DNA of 17,937 nt from JAUIEH01 sp964483375 (GTDB taxonomy: Bacteria; Pseudomonadota; Alphaproteobacteria; Caulobacterales; Maricaulaceae): the NCBI GenBank assembly GCA_964483375.1, contig CAZABJ010000054.1, positions 1 through 17,937 on the forward strand, written 5' to 3'. A model generated the notes under the pieces. The model saw only the letters and a program-made list of their open reading frames with translations, was not told the DNA's origin and made no database searches. A program made the translations under genes and the position numbers. Shown here piece by piece: positions 1 through 6,601 of the stretch (its first letter is position 1; each line of letters starts with the position of its first letter).

Positions 1-45
1 CTCATAATCCTGAGGTCGAGGGTTCGAGTCCCTCCCCCGCCACCA
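1..45 (+). tRNA. 3' part of a tRNA with CAT anticodon (Met, or Ile2 after lysidine modification)
   Basis: The window starts inside the anticodon loop, CTCATAA, with CAT at the anticodon position. The 3' strand of the anticodon stem follows, then a perfect T arm (GAGGG, TTCGAGT loop, CCCTC), the acceptor strand CCCCGCC, discriminator A and an encoded CCA. The 5' half lies outside the window. A CAT anticodon can be initiator Met, elongator Met or lysidine-modified Ile; the loop fits elongator Met or Ile2, and the missing half prevents a choice. tRNA 3' ends are common targets of tyrosine integrases, and a mobile element starts directly downstream. Confidence 0.93.
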
Positions 46-261
46 ACAATTTCAATGGTTTGTCTCTCATTTTTCGCCCAATTGGTGGTCTTGGCGCTCA
101 ATCTGGGTAACGTTTTGGGTAACATCTTTCCAGCCTCGTGAGCGCAGCTCCGAGAGGGGTGTGACGCCACGCAGGCACGCGACGCGGCGCATCGCCGCCG
201 TGACCCTTTGAGTGCAGCCGGCTAACACCGTGCGGGGACCGCGAGTTGGCCGGGGGGCGAT
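46..261. other. Gene-free junction between tRNA and DGR
   Basis: About 215 bases without a convincing gene. It contains the GGGTAAC repeat pair at 104-123 and ends in a G-rich Shine-Dalgarno stretch (GGGGGG) a few bases before the ATG at 262. The minus-strand open frame through it has no start signal or recognisable domain. The stretch is best read as the left end of an integrated element. Confidence 0.6.
104..123. repeat. Left copy of a 20-bp inverted repeat; candidate integrase arm site
   Basis: TGGGTAAC occurs at 104-111 and again at 116-123. The 20-bp unit recurs in inverted orientation at 11845-11864 with 19 of 20 bases matching. Short tandem boxes near a tRNA att site are typical of tyrosine-integrase arm sites, so these may mark the two ends of the element. 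The role is inferred; no integrase gene is present to support it. Confidence 0.5.
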
Positions 262-3060
262 ATGACGACCGAAGCGGAGCCGGCTGCTGGCGTGGACGGC
301 GCTGAGCCGAAGGGTCTCGCGGCGCTGCATATGAAATGGCGCGGGTTCTGGACGGACGCCCATCGCGATGTCGTGCGGGACCCCAAGATCGGCCCCGTCG
401 CCGGATGGGTGATCCTCGCGTTAATCGGATTGGTGACAGCCCTAGCCGCTAAGTTTTCCGAGAACGCCGTGCGGCCGGACCCACATTGCTTGGTGTTTGT
501 GGGGCCGGATGGCTCCCGAAGCGCGCCCGAGTGCCCTGAGCGCGCGTTTATTCCGCCCGTTCCTTGGGGCTTCCTGACCATTTTCGCCGTCTCGATCCTG
601 GCGCTGATCATGGGCTGGGAGCCGATCGTGCGGCGCGAGTGGACGCGGGCGCGTGTGATCTTGGCGACCATCGCGCTCACCGTCATCGCTGTCGCCGCCG
701 CCGTGGGCACGTGGCTTTTGTGGCCCATGATCGAACCGGCGATAGCTTCGATGGCGTGGCTGACCTGGCTTGCAGCCGATTGGGCGCGGCCAAGCGTCCT
801 CGCCGCGTCCGCCATCCTTGGCCCCGCCGCAGCCATGGGCCTGTTTGTTGTGTTGCGAGGGATCATCGGCGGTCTCGCGCGATGGTTTGCGCGCTGGCCC
901 AAGCGTGCGCGCCAGGTCGCGGTGGGGTTTACGGTGAAGGCGCCCTCACATTTCTTGAGCTTTTTCGACTGGGCGTTCGTGCGGGTGTTCGCCGTGGCGG
1001 CGGGGACGACGCGACCCACTTTGCGGGGGCGTTACCTGGTGCTCGCGGCGTGGTTGATCGGCGCCGGCGCGCTGGCGTTTCCCGATTGGCCGGAGATGTT
1101 GCAGCCCCTGGGTTGGACTGGCGTGATCGCAGGCTGTTTGATCATTTTCGGCGTGGTGCGCCGCTGGCTGTGGATTGAGGAAGACCGGGTTCAGTTCATC
1201 GTCCGCCGCGGCCGCAAACTCGCGCAGGTGCAGCGCATCGGTTTCGCCCAGGACCTGCGCGATGAAGCGCTGACGGTGATGATTGCGCTGTTCGTGTTCA
1301 TTCCCCTCGGCCTGCGCCAGGCGGAGCTGCAGCTGGATTGGTTTGATTTTGACGACGCTGGCCAGCCCAGCCTGATCACCTGGATCGGGTTTTTCGGCGC
1401 TGAATTGGCCAAGGCCGTGCCGCTGGTCGATTGGTCGGAAGTGTTCGGCGTTGAAAACGGCTCACCGCTGGAGCCGCGGGAGGGCGAGCCCTGGGGCGCC
1501 ACGGCGGTGTTCGCCCTGCGCGCCACACTCGACATTCTGCTGATCGCCTCGGTGCTGCAGGCGTTTCAGATCGCGGCGCAGCTCAGCGAGCAAATCCGAG
1601 GCTTTTATGCGCGTGCGGTCGATATCTTGGATCCGTTTGAAGAACGCCGGGTGTTTGACCGATTTGGCAAAGTAACCCCGGTGTCCTCGCTGCTGACATC
1701 GGCGCAGATGCCGCGCGTGGTCGAGCAATCGCCGGACCGCGACCGCGGCGATCCTGATGGCTGGTCTGGGTATTCGCTGACGCGCCTGCGCTCCATCGCC
1801 ATGGGCGCCAGCGGCGAACTCGATGCGATCCAAAAGGACGAAGACGCCATGCGGTTCGCCCTGGCGACGCTGGCGGCGCGCGAGACAGCGCCGGTCGCCG
1901 CGCGCTTGCGCACAGATCGCGACGATCCGGCGAGCCAAGCCTTTATGGCCATGCTGTTGGCCGAAGCTGCGGGCGATGAGGGCGCGCGGTCCGCGCTGAC
2001 AGATTGGGCGCAGCGCGCGATGTTGCCGGCGGAGGACTGGCGCGATCGCCGCATGGCTTTGCCGGCGGCCCGCGGCGTGCTGGCGGCGGCGCAAGCGGAC
2101 GGCGCGGCGCTCCGCGACGCCGTTGCAAACTGGGCGCGCTCCGTCCCGGCGGATACCGATCGCGAAGCGCTGATGACCATCGCCTTTGGGGTCAAGACGG
2201 CGTTGGCCGCGGCCGAGCCCGCGACCGCCCACGCCCGGGCGATCGCACTGTTTGAGGCGTCGCTGCGTCCGGCCGCCAAGGCGGCGATGGAGACCGGCCT
2301 TCCTGAAAACCCCGGCGCGTTTGCGCTGGTGGAGAAGGGCAAGAGCTTCAAGATGGGGTCGCCTGAGGACGAAGAGGGGCGCTATGACTACGAGGGCCCG
2401 CAGCGCGAGGTCCTTTTCGGCCACAGCTTCGCCATGGCGCGCTTTGCGGTGACGTTTGATGAATACGACCTGTTCTGCGCTGCGACCGGCGCGCGCCGCC
2501 CCAGCGATGCAGGCTGGGGCCGGGGCCGGCGGCCTGTGATCAATGTATCATGGGATGATATTTGTGACGCCAAGACGGGCTATTTGGCGTGGCTGAACGA
2601 CACGCTGGGTCTGACGGGTCGTGCGGACGCCTATCGCCTGCCGTCGGAGGCGGAGTGGGAGTATGCGTGTCGGGCCCAAAGAAGCCTAGAAGAGCCGCCG
2701 ACGCGGTATTGGTTTGGCGATGATGCAGCGGCGCTGGGGGAGCATGCGTGGTTCAGCCGCAACTCAGGTGACCAGACGCATCCAGTGGGCGAGAAGCCTG
2801 CAAACCCGTTTGGTCTTTATGACATGCACGGCAATGTTTGGGAGTGGTGCGCGGACCGCTGGCATGAGAGCTATGATGGCGCGGACCGCCCGGATGACGG
2901 GCGCGCCTGGGTGAGCGGCAATGACAATCGCCGCGTTGTCCGCGGCGGCTCTTGGTTCAACGGGCCTCAGGCCCTGCGCTCGGCCTGCCGGGGCGACAGG
3001 GGCCCAGCGGCCCGGAGCCTCGATCTGGGGTTCCGTCTCGCCAGGACCATTTTGCGATAG
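262..3060 (+). CDS. DGR target protein 1: multi-pass membrane protein with C-terminal FGE/CLec variable domain
   Basis: A 932-residue protein. The N-terminal half carries about eight hydrophobic membrane segments (around residues 42-65, 99-117, 131-156, 175-203, 258-275, 285-300, 335-350 and 412-430). An Ala-rich helical region (about 440-680) follows, then an FGE/SUMF1-like domain from about residue 690, marked by the MGSPEDEEGRYDYEGP start, RLPSEAEWEYACRA, NPFGLYDMHGNVWEWCAD and VRGGSW. This fold is a known DGR display scaffold (C-type lectin). The last 43 residues are encoded by variable repeat 1. The protein probably sits in the membrane and presents a diversified binding surface; its ligand is unknown. 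ATG at 262 follows a G-rich ribosome site. The last 540 bp closely resemble the 3' end of target 2. No FGE catalytic cysteine pair is visible in the terminal region, so enzyme activity is unlikely. Confidence 0.9.
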   Translation: MTTEAEPAAGVDGAEPKGLAALHMKWRGFWTDAHRDVVRDPKIGPVAGWVILALIGLVTALAAKFSENAVRPDPHCLVFVGPDGSRSAPECPERAFIPPVPWGFLTIFAVSILALIMGWEPIVRREWTRARVILATIALTVIAVAAAVGTWLLWPMIEPAIASMAWLTWLAADWARPSVLAASAILGPAAAMGLFVVLRGIIGGLARWFARWPKRARQVAVGFTVKAPSHFLSFFDWAFVRVFAVAAGTTRPTLRGRYLVLAAWLIGAGALAFPDWPEMLQPLGWTGVIAGCLIIFGVVRRWLWIEEDRVQFIVRRGRKLAQVQRIGFAQDLRDEALTVMIALFVFIPLGLRQAELQLDWFDFDDAGQPSLITWIGFFGAELAKAVPLVDWSEVFGVENGSPLEPREGEPWGATAVFALRATLDILLIASVLQAFQIAAQLSEQIRGFYARAVDILDPFEERRVFDRFGKVTPVSSLLTSAQMPRVVEQSPDRDRGDPDGWSGYSLTRLRSIAMGASGELDAIQKDEDAMRFALATLAARETAPVAARLRTDRDDPASQAFMAMLLAEAAGDEGARSALTDWAQRAMLPAEDWRDRRMALPAARGVLAAAQADGAALRDAVANWARSVPADTDREALMTIAFGVKTALAAAEPATAHARAIALFEASLRPAAKAAMETGLPENPGAFALVEKGKSFKMGSPEDEEGRYDYEGPQREVLFGHSFAMARFAVTFDEYDLFCAATGARRPSDAGWGRGRRPVINVSWDDICDAKTGYLAWLNDTLGLTGRADAYRLPSEAEWEYACRAQRSLEEPPTRYWFGDDAAALGEHAWFSRNSGDQTHPVGEKPANPFGLYDMHGNVWEWCADRWHESYDGADRPDDGRAWVSGNDNRRVVRGGSWFNGPQALRSACRGDRGPAARSLDLGFRLARTILR
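2931..3060 (+). repeat. DGR variable repeat 1 (VR1)
   Basis: The 130 bp ending at the stop codon of target 1 align without gaps to 5841-5970 and 6321-6450. The stretch begins CCGCGTTGTC, then CGCGGCGGCTCTTGG, which is identical in all three copies. After that come variable codons interspersed with fixed ones, then a 21-bp block at 3028-3048 identical to VR2. That block is in the position of the IMH (initiation of mutagenic homing) element of known DGRs. Confidence 0.88.
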
Positions 3061-3067
3061 CAAAATG
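3048..3067 (+). promoter_or_regulatory. Hairpin at the end of VR1
   Basis: Perfect 8-bp stem CATTTTGC / GCAAAATG with loop GATA. The stop codon TAG spans loop and stem. A hairpin directly downstream of the variable repeat is required for efficient target recognition in the Bordetella phage DGR. The GATA loop fits the GRNA type seen there. VR2 has a hairpin of identical geometry but different sequence. Confidence 0.85.
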
Positions 3068-3188
3068 ACAATTAATCTTTTCTCTTTTACCCTCTTACCC
3101 TTTACAACAACAGGCCCGGCTATGCTCCAACGTTAATCTGGTGCGGGGTTTGACGGTGAAGCTCCCAGAGTTTTTGAACCGCTGCTTC
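3068..3188. other. Pyrimidine-rich spacer between target 1 and the RT
   Basis: No gene. The first part is a run of TTTTACCCTC-like units on the plus strand (about 3075-3102). Similar units (TTTTACTC) follow VR2 at about 5994-6012. The second part contains GGGTTTGAC and AGCTCCC, which recur in the same order before the second GANTC box (about 6111-6134). The spacer therefore looks like a diverged duplicate of the target 2 downstream region. Confidence 0.55.
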
Positions 3189-3240
3189 GAATCATCTTGA
3201 GTTGATAGAATCATATTCGGAATCTCGTGGGAATCCCATG
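3189..3240 (+). promoter_or_regulatory. GANTC cluster box 1, immediately upstream of the RT
   Basis: GAATC occurs at 3189, 3208, 3220 and 3231, four sites in 47 bp, ending two bases before the RT start codon. The box is repeated at 6136-6187 with about 75% identity and all four sites at the same spacing (19, 12, 11). GANTC is the recognition site of the alphaproteobacterial cell-cycle methylase CcrM, and promoter GANTC sites are known to time transcription. A control region for the RT is therefore likely, but this is inference. Confidence 0.6.
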
Positions 3241-4356
3241 TGCCGCCGCCATGACGATCTTTTTGACCAGTTCGCCAACTTTCCCGCACTCCACGCCGCG
3301 TCCCTCAAAGCCGCCAAGGGCAAGCGCAAAAAGCCCGGCGCGGCGGCGTTCCTGGCGAACCTCGAACGCCATTGCTTGCAGCTTGAGCGCCAGCTTCTGA
3401 GCGGCGCTTACCACCCTGGGCGCTATGTCAAAATCGAAGTCTGGGATCCCAAACACCGCATTGTGTCGGCCGCACCATTTCGAGACCGGGTCGTGCACCA
3501 CGCCGTGATGGCCGTGGTCGCGCCGATCTTCGAGGCCAGCTTCGTCGACCACACCTACGCCAACCGCGTCGGGAAAGGCACGCACCGCGCCATCACCGCC
3601 TATGAGCGCTACCGCGACCGGCACACGCATGTCCTGCGCTGCGACATCTGGCGCTATTTCCCGGCGATCGACCACGCAATGCTGAAGGAAGCGTTCCGCC
3701 GCCGGGTCGTCTGTGCACGTACTTTAGCGCTGTTGGACCTCATCGTCGACGGCGCCAACGCCCAAGAGCCGGTGAACTTGCATTTTCCGGGTGACGACTT
3801 GTTCGCGCCCTATACACGCCGCCGCGGCCTGCCGATCGGCAATCTCACCAGCCAGGTCTTCGCCAATCTTTATCTCGATCCGCTCGATCATTTCTGCACG
3901 GAAGTTCTGAGCGCGCCTTACGTTCGCTATGTCGATGATTTTGCACTGTTCCACGACGATCCGGCTGTGCTTGCCGATTGGCGCACGCGCATCGCGCGCT
4001 TTTTGGAGGGCCGCCGGCTCCGCCTCCACCCGGACAAGACGCACACTGCGTCCACAGCCGAACCCGCGGCATTCCTCGGTTATGTCCTCGCGCCGGGGCG
4101 GCGGCGGCTTCCAGAACACAGCGTGCGCCGTTTTCGCAATCGTCTGCGCGGTTTGAAGGATCGTCTGAGCGCCGGGACCATCACGCCTGAGGACGCGGCT
4201 GCCCGTATCCAAGCATGGGAGGCCCACGCCGCCTTCGCCCAGACCCGCAAGCTGCGCAACGCCGTGTTGGGCGTGAAGGGGGCGGACGGCGTTCGGCCCA
4301 TTGTCGCCCAAAATCCCACGTCGACGCGGTCGCCGGTCTCACGCTACAGTTGCTGA
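3238..4356 (+). CDS. DGR reverse transcriptase
   Basis: A 372-residue RT, read from ATG 3238 rather than TTG 3202, because the upstream part overlaps the repeated GANTC box. Motifs in order: RFR-like WDPKHRIVSAAPFRDR (69-84), motif A CDIWRYFPAID (135-145, catalytic D136), motif B GLPIGNLTSQVFANLYLDPLD (from 197), motif C YVDD (231-234), then LHPDKTH (263-269) and FLGYVL (279-284). The IGxxxSQ form of motif B is the hallmark of DGR RTs; group II intron and retroviral enzymes have QGxxxSP. In a DGR the enzyme copies a template RNA, misincorporating opposite A, and the mutated cDNA replaces the variable repeat. It lies between the two target genes, 30 bp before target 2. No Avd-type accessory gene is recognisable nearby. 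Confidence 0.93.
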   Translation: MCRRHDDLFDQFANFPALHAASLKAAKGKRKKPGAAAFLANLERHCLQLERQLLSGAYHPGRYVKIEVWDPKHRIVSAAPFRDRVVHHAVMAVVAPIFEASFVDHTYANRVGKGTHRAITAYERYRDRHTHVLRCDIWRYFPAIDHAMLKEAFRRRVVCARTLALLDLIVDGANAQEPVNLHFPGDDLFAPYTRRRGLPIGNLTSQVFANLYLDPLDHFCTEVLSAPYVRYVDDFALFHDDPAVLADWRTRIARFLEGRRLRLHPDKTHTASTAEPAAFLGYVLAPGRRRLPEHSVRRFRNRLRGLKDRLSAGTITPEDAAARIQAWEAHAAFAQTRKLRNAVLGVKGADGVRPIVAQNPTSTRSPVSRYSC

Positions 4357-4386
4357 GGCCTGTTTTCATCGCCATACCGCATCGCC

Positions 4387-5970
4387 ATGCCCGATGACCA
4401 GCCCATTGTCGAACAGAGCTTTGTGCGCATCGCCGCCTGCGCGGAGAAGCTGCTGAACGCGCTGCGCCAAGCAAATCGCCTGGGCGAAGAAGATCGCGAA
4501 CGGCTAGAACAGGCGGCTCGGGCGGCGGAAAAGCTGAGTGAGCTCCATCCCGACAGCACCCTGACAGCCCTTGAGGCGACCTACGCACTGCTGCGGACGC
4601 CTGATCCTGATGACGAGGAAGGCGAGACTGATCGAGGCCTTGCACTCGTTGGGGCCCGTGCGGGTGTTTTGAAGGACGCGTTAAAGGACGAGCGCGCCGT
4701 CCTTCGCGCACAAGGATATGGCGGCGGCGATCCAGCTCCCGATGAGCCGAACGAGGTTCACGCGCCGCCGGATGCGTCTTTGGCGACGCTCCACGATGAT
4801 GCTGCTGAATTCAGTGCGGCGGCGAAAGATTTGGCGCGTGAAGCGGAAAAGGCGCCTGATACGACGCTGGAAATTCCGGTTTCAAACCAGAGTGTTTTGC
4901 CGTTGCCCCCCAGCGTTACGGTTGGCCTGATCAATGTAACGCTCAATATCCAAATCCCCGCAGACCTAATTCAGCAGCTGCTCAAGCTTGGAAAACCACC
5001 CATCAATCTGATCGCGGGCATCGCGGAGCGAACCGGACAATTCGCGGGTAAAGTGAGTAAGGCCGCAAAACGGAGGGGGTTGAAGGCGCTGGTGGACGTC
5101 GCCAAGGGGGTGGCTGAGGCGGCTGAGCGCACGGCGACACATGCAGAACGGTTGCTGCGCCAGGATCACCCGCCGCCTTCCGCTCCCCCATCCCCGCGCC
5201 GTAGTCCCGGCGACACGTTCCAGGACGCCCCATACGTGTCTGAGATGATCGTCATTTCACCAGGCACGTTCCTCATGGGCTCGCCGGCCAACGAGAAAGG
5301 TCGCTACAAAGACGAAGGCCCTCAACATGAGGTCACCATCGCGTATCCCTTCGCCCTCGGCGTCTACCCAGTGATGTTTGCCGAATGGGATGCGGCGCGG
5401 GTGGCCGGCGCACGCTTGGAGAATCCAAAGGACAACGGCTGGGGCCGCGGGCGGCGTCCGGTGATCAACGTGTCGTGGGACGACATCTGCGATCCCGAGA
5501 AGGGATATTTTGCGTGGCTGAACGACACGCTGGGTCTAACGGGCCGCGAGGACGTGTATCGCCTGCCTTCGGAGGCTGAATGGGAGTATGCATGCCGGGC
5601 GGGGACGCAGACGCGGTACTGGTTCGGCGATGATGAAGCGGCGCTGGGCGATCATGCGTGGTTTTCTGGCAATGCCGGCGGCCAGACGCACCCTGTGGGT
5701 GAGAAGCCGGCGAACCCGTTTGGGCTCTATGATATGCACGGCAATGTGTGGGAGTGGTGCGCGGACGGTTGGCATTGGAGCTATGACGGGGCGGACCGGC
5801 CGGATGACGGGCGCGCCTGGACGAGCGGCGGTGAGACCCGCCGCGTTCGCCGCGGCGGCTCTTGGAGCAACTACCCACGGTTCCTGCGCTCGGCCTTCCG
5901 GGGCAGCGGGCTCCCAGAGGGCCGGGACTACTATCAGGGGTTCCGTCTCGCCAGGACCGTTTCGCGTTAG
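4387..5970 (+). CDS. DGR target protein 2: helical N-terminus plus FGE/CLec variable domain
   Basis: A 527-residue protein with no signal peptide or clear membrane anchor. Residues 1-175 are acidic, Ala-rich helices of coiled-coil type. Residues about 176-215 are hydrophobic and beta-prone (PPSVTVGLINVTLNIQIP), followed by a helical stretch and a Pro-rich linker near 258-275. An FGE/SUMF1-like CLec domain runs from about 283 to the end, with MGSPANEKGRY, GWGRGRRPVINVSWDD, RLPSEAEWEYACRAG, GLYDMHGNVWEWCAD and RRGGSWSN. The final 43 residues are variable repeat 2. The CLec domain is nearly the same as in target 1 while the N-termini are unrelated, so one display domain is mounted on two scaffolds, one membrane-bound and one apparently soluble. 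The start ATG lies 30 bp after the RT stop; no strong ribosome site is visible, suggesting coupling to the RT. Confidence 0.9.
   Translation: MPDDQPIVEQSFVRIAACAEKLLNALRQANRLGEEDRERLEQAARAAEKLSELHPDSTLTALEATYALLRTPDPDDEEGETDRGLALVGARAGVLKDALKDERAVLRAQGYGGGDPAPDEPNEVHAPPDASLATLHDDAAEFSAAAKDLAREAEKAPDTTLEIPVSNQSVLPLPPSVTVGLINVTLNIQIPADLIQQLLKLGKPPINLIAGIAERTGQFAGKVSKAAKRRGLKALVDVAKGVAEAAERTATHAERLLRQDHPPPSAPPSPRRSPGDTFQDAPYVSEMIVISPGTFLMGSPANEKGRYKDEGPQHEVTIAYPFALGVYPVMFAEWDAARVAGARLENPKDNGWGRGRRPVINVSWDDICDPEKGYFAWLNDTLGLTGREDVYRLPSEAEWEYACRAGTQTRYWFGDDEAALGDHAWFSGNAGGQTHPVGEKPANPFGLYDMHGNVWEWCADGWHWSYDGADRPDDGRAWTSGGETRRVRRGGSWSNYPRFLRSAFRGSGLPEGRDYYQGFRLARTVSR
5841..5970 (+). repeat. DGR variable repeat 2 (VR2)
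   Basis: 130 bp ending at the target 2 stop. Across codons 1-24 after the invariant GGCTCTTGG there are 23 differences from VR1: 21 fall at codon positions 1 or 2, and each is compatible with an A in a shared template. Fixed codons (CTG CGC TCG GCC, CGG GGC, CCA, CGG) lie between the variable ones. The block at 5938-5958 is identical to VR1 (IMH position). Confidence 0.88.
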
Positions 5971-5977
5971 CGAAACG
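5958..5977 (+). promoter_or_regulatory. Hairpin at the end of VR2
   Basis: Perfect 8-bp stem CGTTTCGC / GCGAAACG with loop GTTA, starting at exactly the same base of the repeat as the VR1 hairpin and again enclosing the TAG stop. Four of the eight base pairs differ from VR1 while pairing is kept, so the structure rather than the sequence is conserved. Confidence 0.85.
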
Positions 5978-6057
5978 TCTTTACACTTTATGATTTTACT
6001 CTTTTACTCTTTGCCATTTGTCCCTTTATTCTTTTACAGGGCGGTCGGTCTTTAAGT

Positions 6058-6094
6058 GCGCCGCGAATTTCGGGCGCGGCGCGCCTCTTTTTTT
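6058..6094 (+). terminator. Rho-independent terminator after target 2
   Basis: Perfect 8-bp GC stem GCGCCGCG (6058-6065) / CGCGGCGC (6075-6082), 9-nt loop, then CCTC and seven T. It should end the target 1-RT-target 2 transcript and separate it from the template-like copy. A second small hairpin, ACCCGC-GCA-GCGGGT, follows at 6099-6113. Confidence 0.8.
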
Positions 6095-6122
6095 GTTTAC
6101 CCGCGCAGCGGGTTCGACTTTG

Positions 6123-6187
6123 GAATCAGCTCCCCGAATCAACTTGGGGCCATAGAATCAGATCGCGATTCCTGTGGGAATCCCCTG
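6123..6187 (+). promoter_or_regulatory. GANTC cluster box 2, upstream of the template-like repeat
   Basis: GANTC sites at 6123, 6136, 6155, 6167 and 6178, five in 60 bp. The last four match box 1 in spacing. The third shared site is GAATC in box 1 and GATTC here, so the variable N changed while the GANTC pattern stayed. Located after the terminator and before the template copy, it could contain the promoter of the template RNA. Confidence 0.6.
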
Positions 6188-6320
6188 AGCCAAGATTGTC
6201 TGGCAGCGCCGAGCCGCCCAAGGTGCATGCGATGTTGGTCGCGGCCTCAGATTCCTTCTGCCCGTTTATGGGCCCGTTATTACGGGCTCAACCACATCCC
6301 TGGCCGGCTCCCCGTTGGTC
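6188..6320. other. Leader between GANTC box and template-like repeat
   Basis: No convincing gene; the 84-aa frame here has no homology to the FGE domain until the 130-bp repeat begins. It holds a hairpin, GCCCGT-TATT-ACGGGC (6272-6287). The stretch is likely a 5' segment of a structured template RNA, but this is inferred from position only. Confidence 0.4.
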
Positions 6321-6450
6321 CCGCGTTATCCGCGGCGGCTCTTGGAACAACAACCCACAGAACCTGCGCTCTGCGATCCGCCTCAGGGGCCAACCCACGA
6401 ACCGCGACTCCGATTTCGGTTTTCGCGTGGCCAGGACCGTTTCACCATAG
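6321..6450 (+). repeat. Stand-alone DGR repeat: probable template repeat (TR)
   Basis: 130 bp aligned without gaps to VR1 and VR2, with homology starting abruptly at CCGCGTT, so it is not simply a truncated target gene. The first half is A-rich (AACAACAACCCACAGAAC), as expected for a template: of 16 substitutions to VR1 and VR2 in 6321-6369, 14 fall at its A positions. The second half does not fit. In the next 20 codons there are 16 positions where VR1 and VR2 agree with each other but differ from a non-A base here. The 3' block (6418-6438) differs from the VR IMH at 5 of 21 bases, which would suit an IMH*-type template end. Alternatives: a decayed or recombined TR, or an orphan VR, with the working TR elsewhere. 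Confidence 0.6.
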
Positions 6451-6456
6451 GTGAAA
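6440..6456 (+). promoter_or_regulatory. Hairpin at the end of the template-like repeat
   Basis: TTTCACC / GGTGAAA, 7-bp stem with ATA loop, at the same place as the VR hairpins but with different geometry (theirs are 8 bp with a 4-nt loop). The different shape would help distinguish template from target; it could also mean this copy was once a target. Confidence 0.7.
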
Positions 6457-6478
6457 GGTTACCGTTTTGATCCTGATG

Positions 6479-6504
6479 GCGGCGCATCGCGCCGCTTACC
6501 TTTT
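6479..6504 (+). terminator. Possible terminator after the template-like repeat
   Basis: GCGGCGC-ATC-GCGCCGC stem-loop (6479-6495) followed by TTACCTTTT. The U-tract is interrupted, so termination is plausible rather than certain. It would define a template RNA running from the GANTC box to here. Confidence 0.45.
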
Positions 6505-6601
6505 GCGTCCTTGTTTCTTTCGTCTTTACGGCTCGATGTGAGCGGGGCCGTGGCTCTGTAATGGGTCAATTCGACGCTGAGAATCAGCTTGCGACGACAT
6601 C

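Noticed and set aside
67..363. Minus-strand open frame of 98 codons overlapping the start of target 1
   Set aside because: It overlaps a well-supported gene and has no domain; its VTQNVTQ stretch is just the translated 20-bp repeat.
222..1019. Long minus-strand frame opposite target 1
   Set aside because: Low-complexity Arg/Ala/Thr composition typical of antisense frames in GC-rich DNA; the plus frame has clear membrane segments.
3238..4356. RT as part of a group II intron or retron
   Set aside because: Motif B is the SQ form, there is no maturase or endonuclease domain, and the flanking target genes with variable repeats identify a DGR.
6056..6454. Plus-strand frames of 132 and 84 codons covering the template-like repeat as a small FGE gene
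   Set aside because: Homology to the FGE domain begins exactly at the 130-bp repeat boundary and the upstream sequence is unrelated, so it is a repeat and not a truncated gene.
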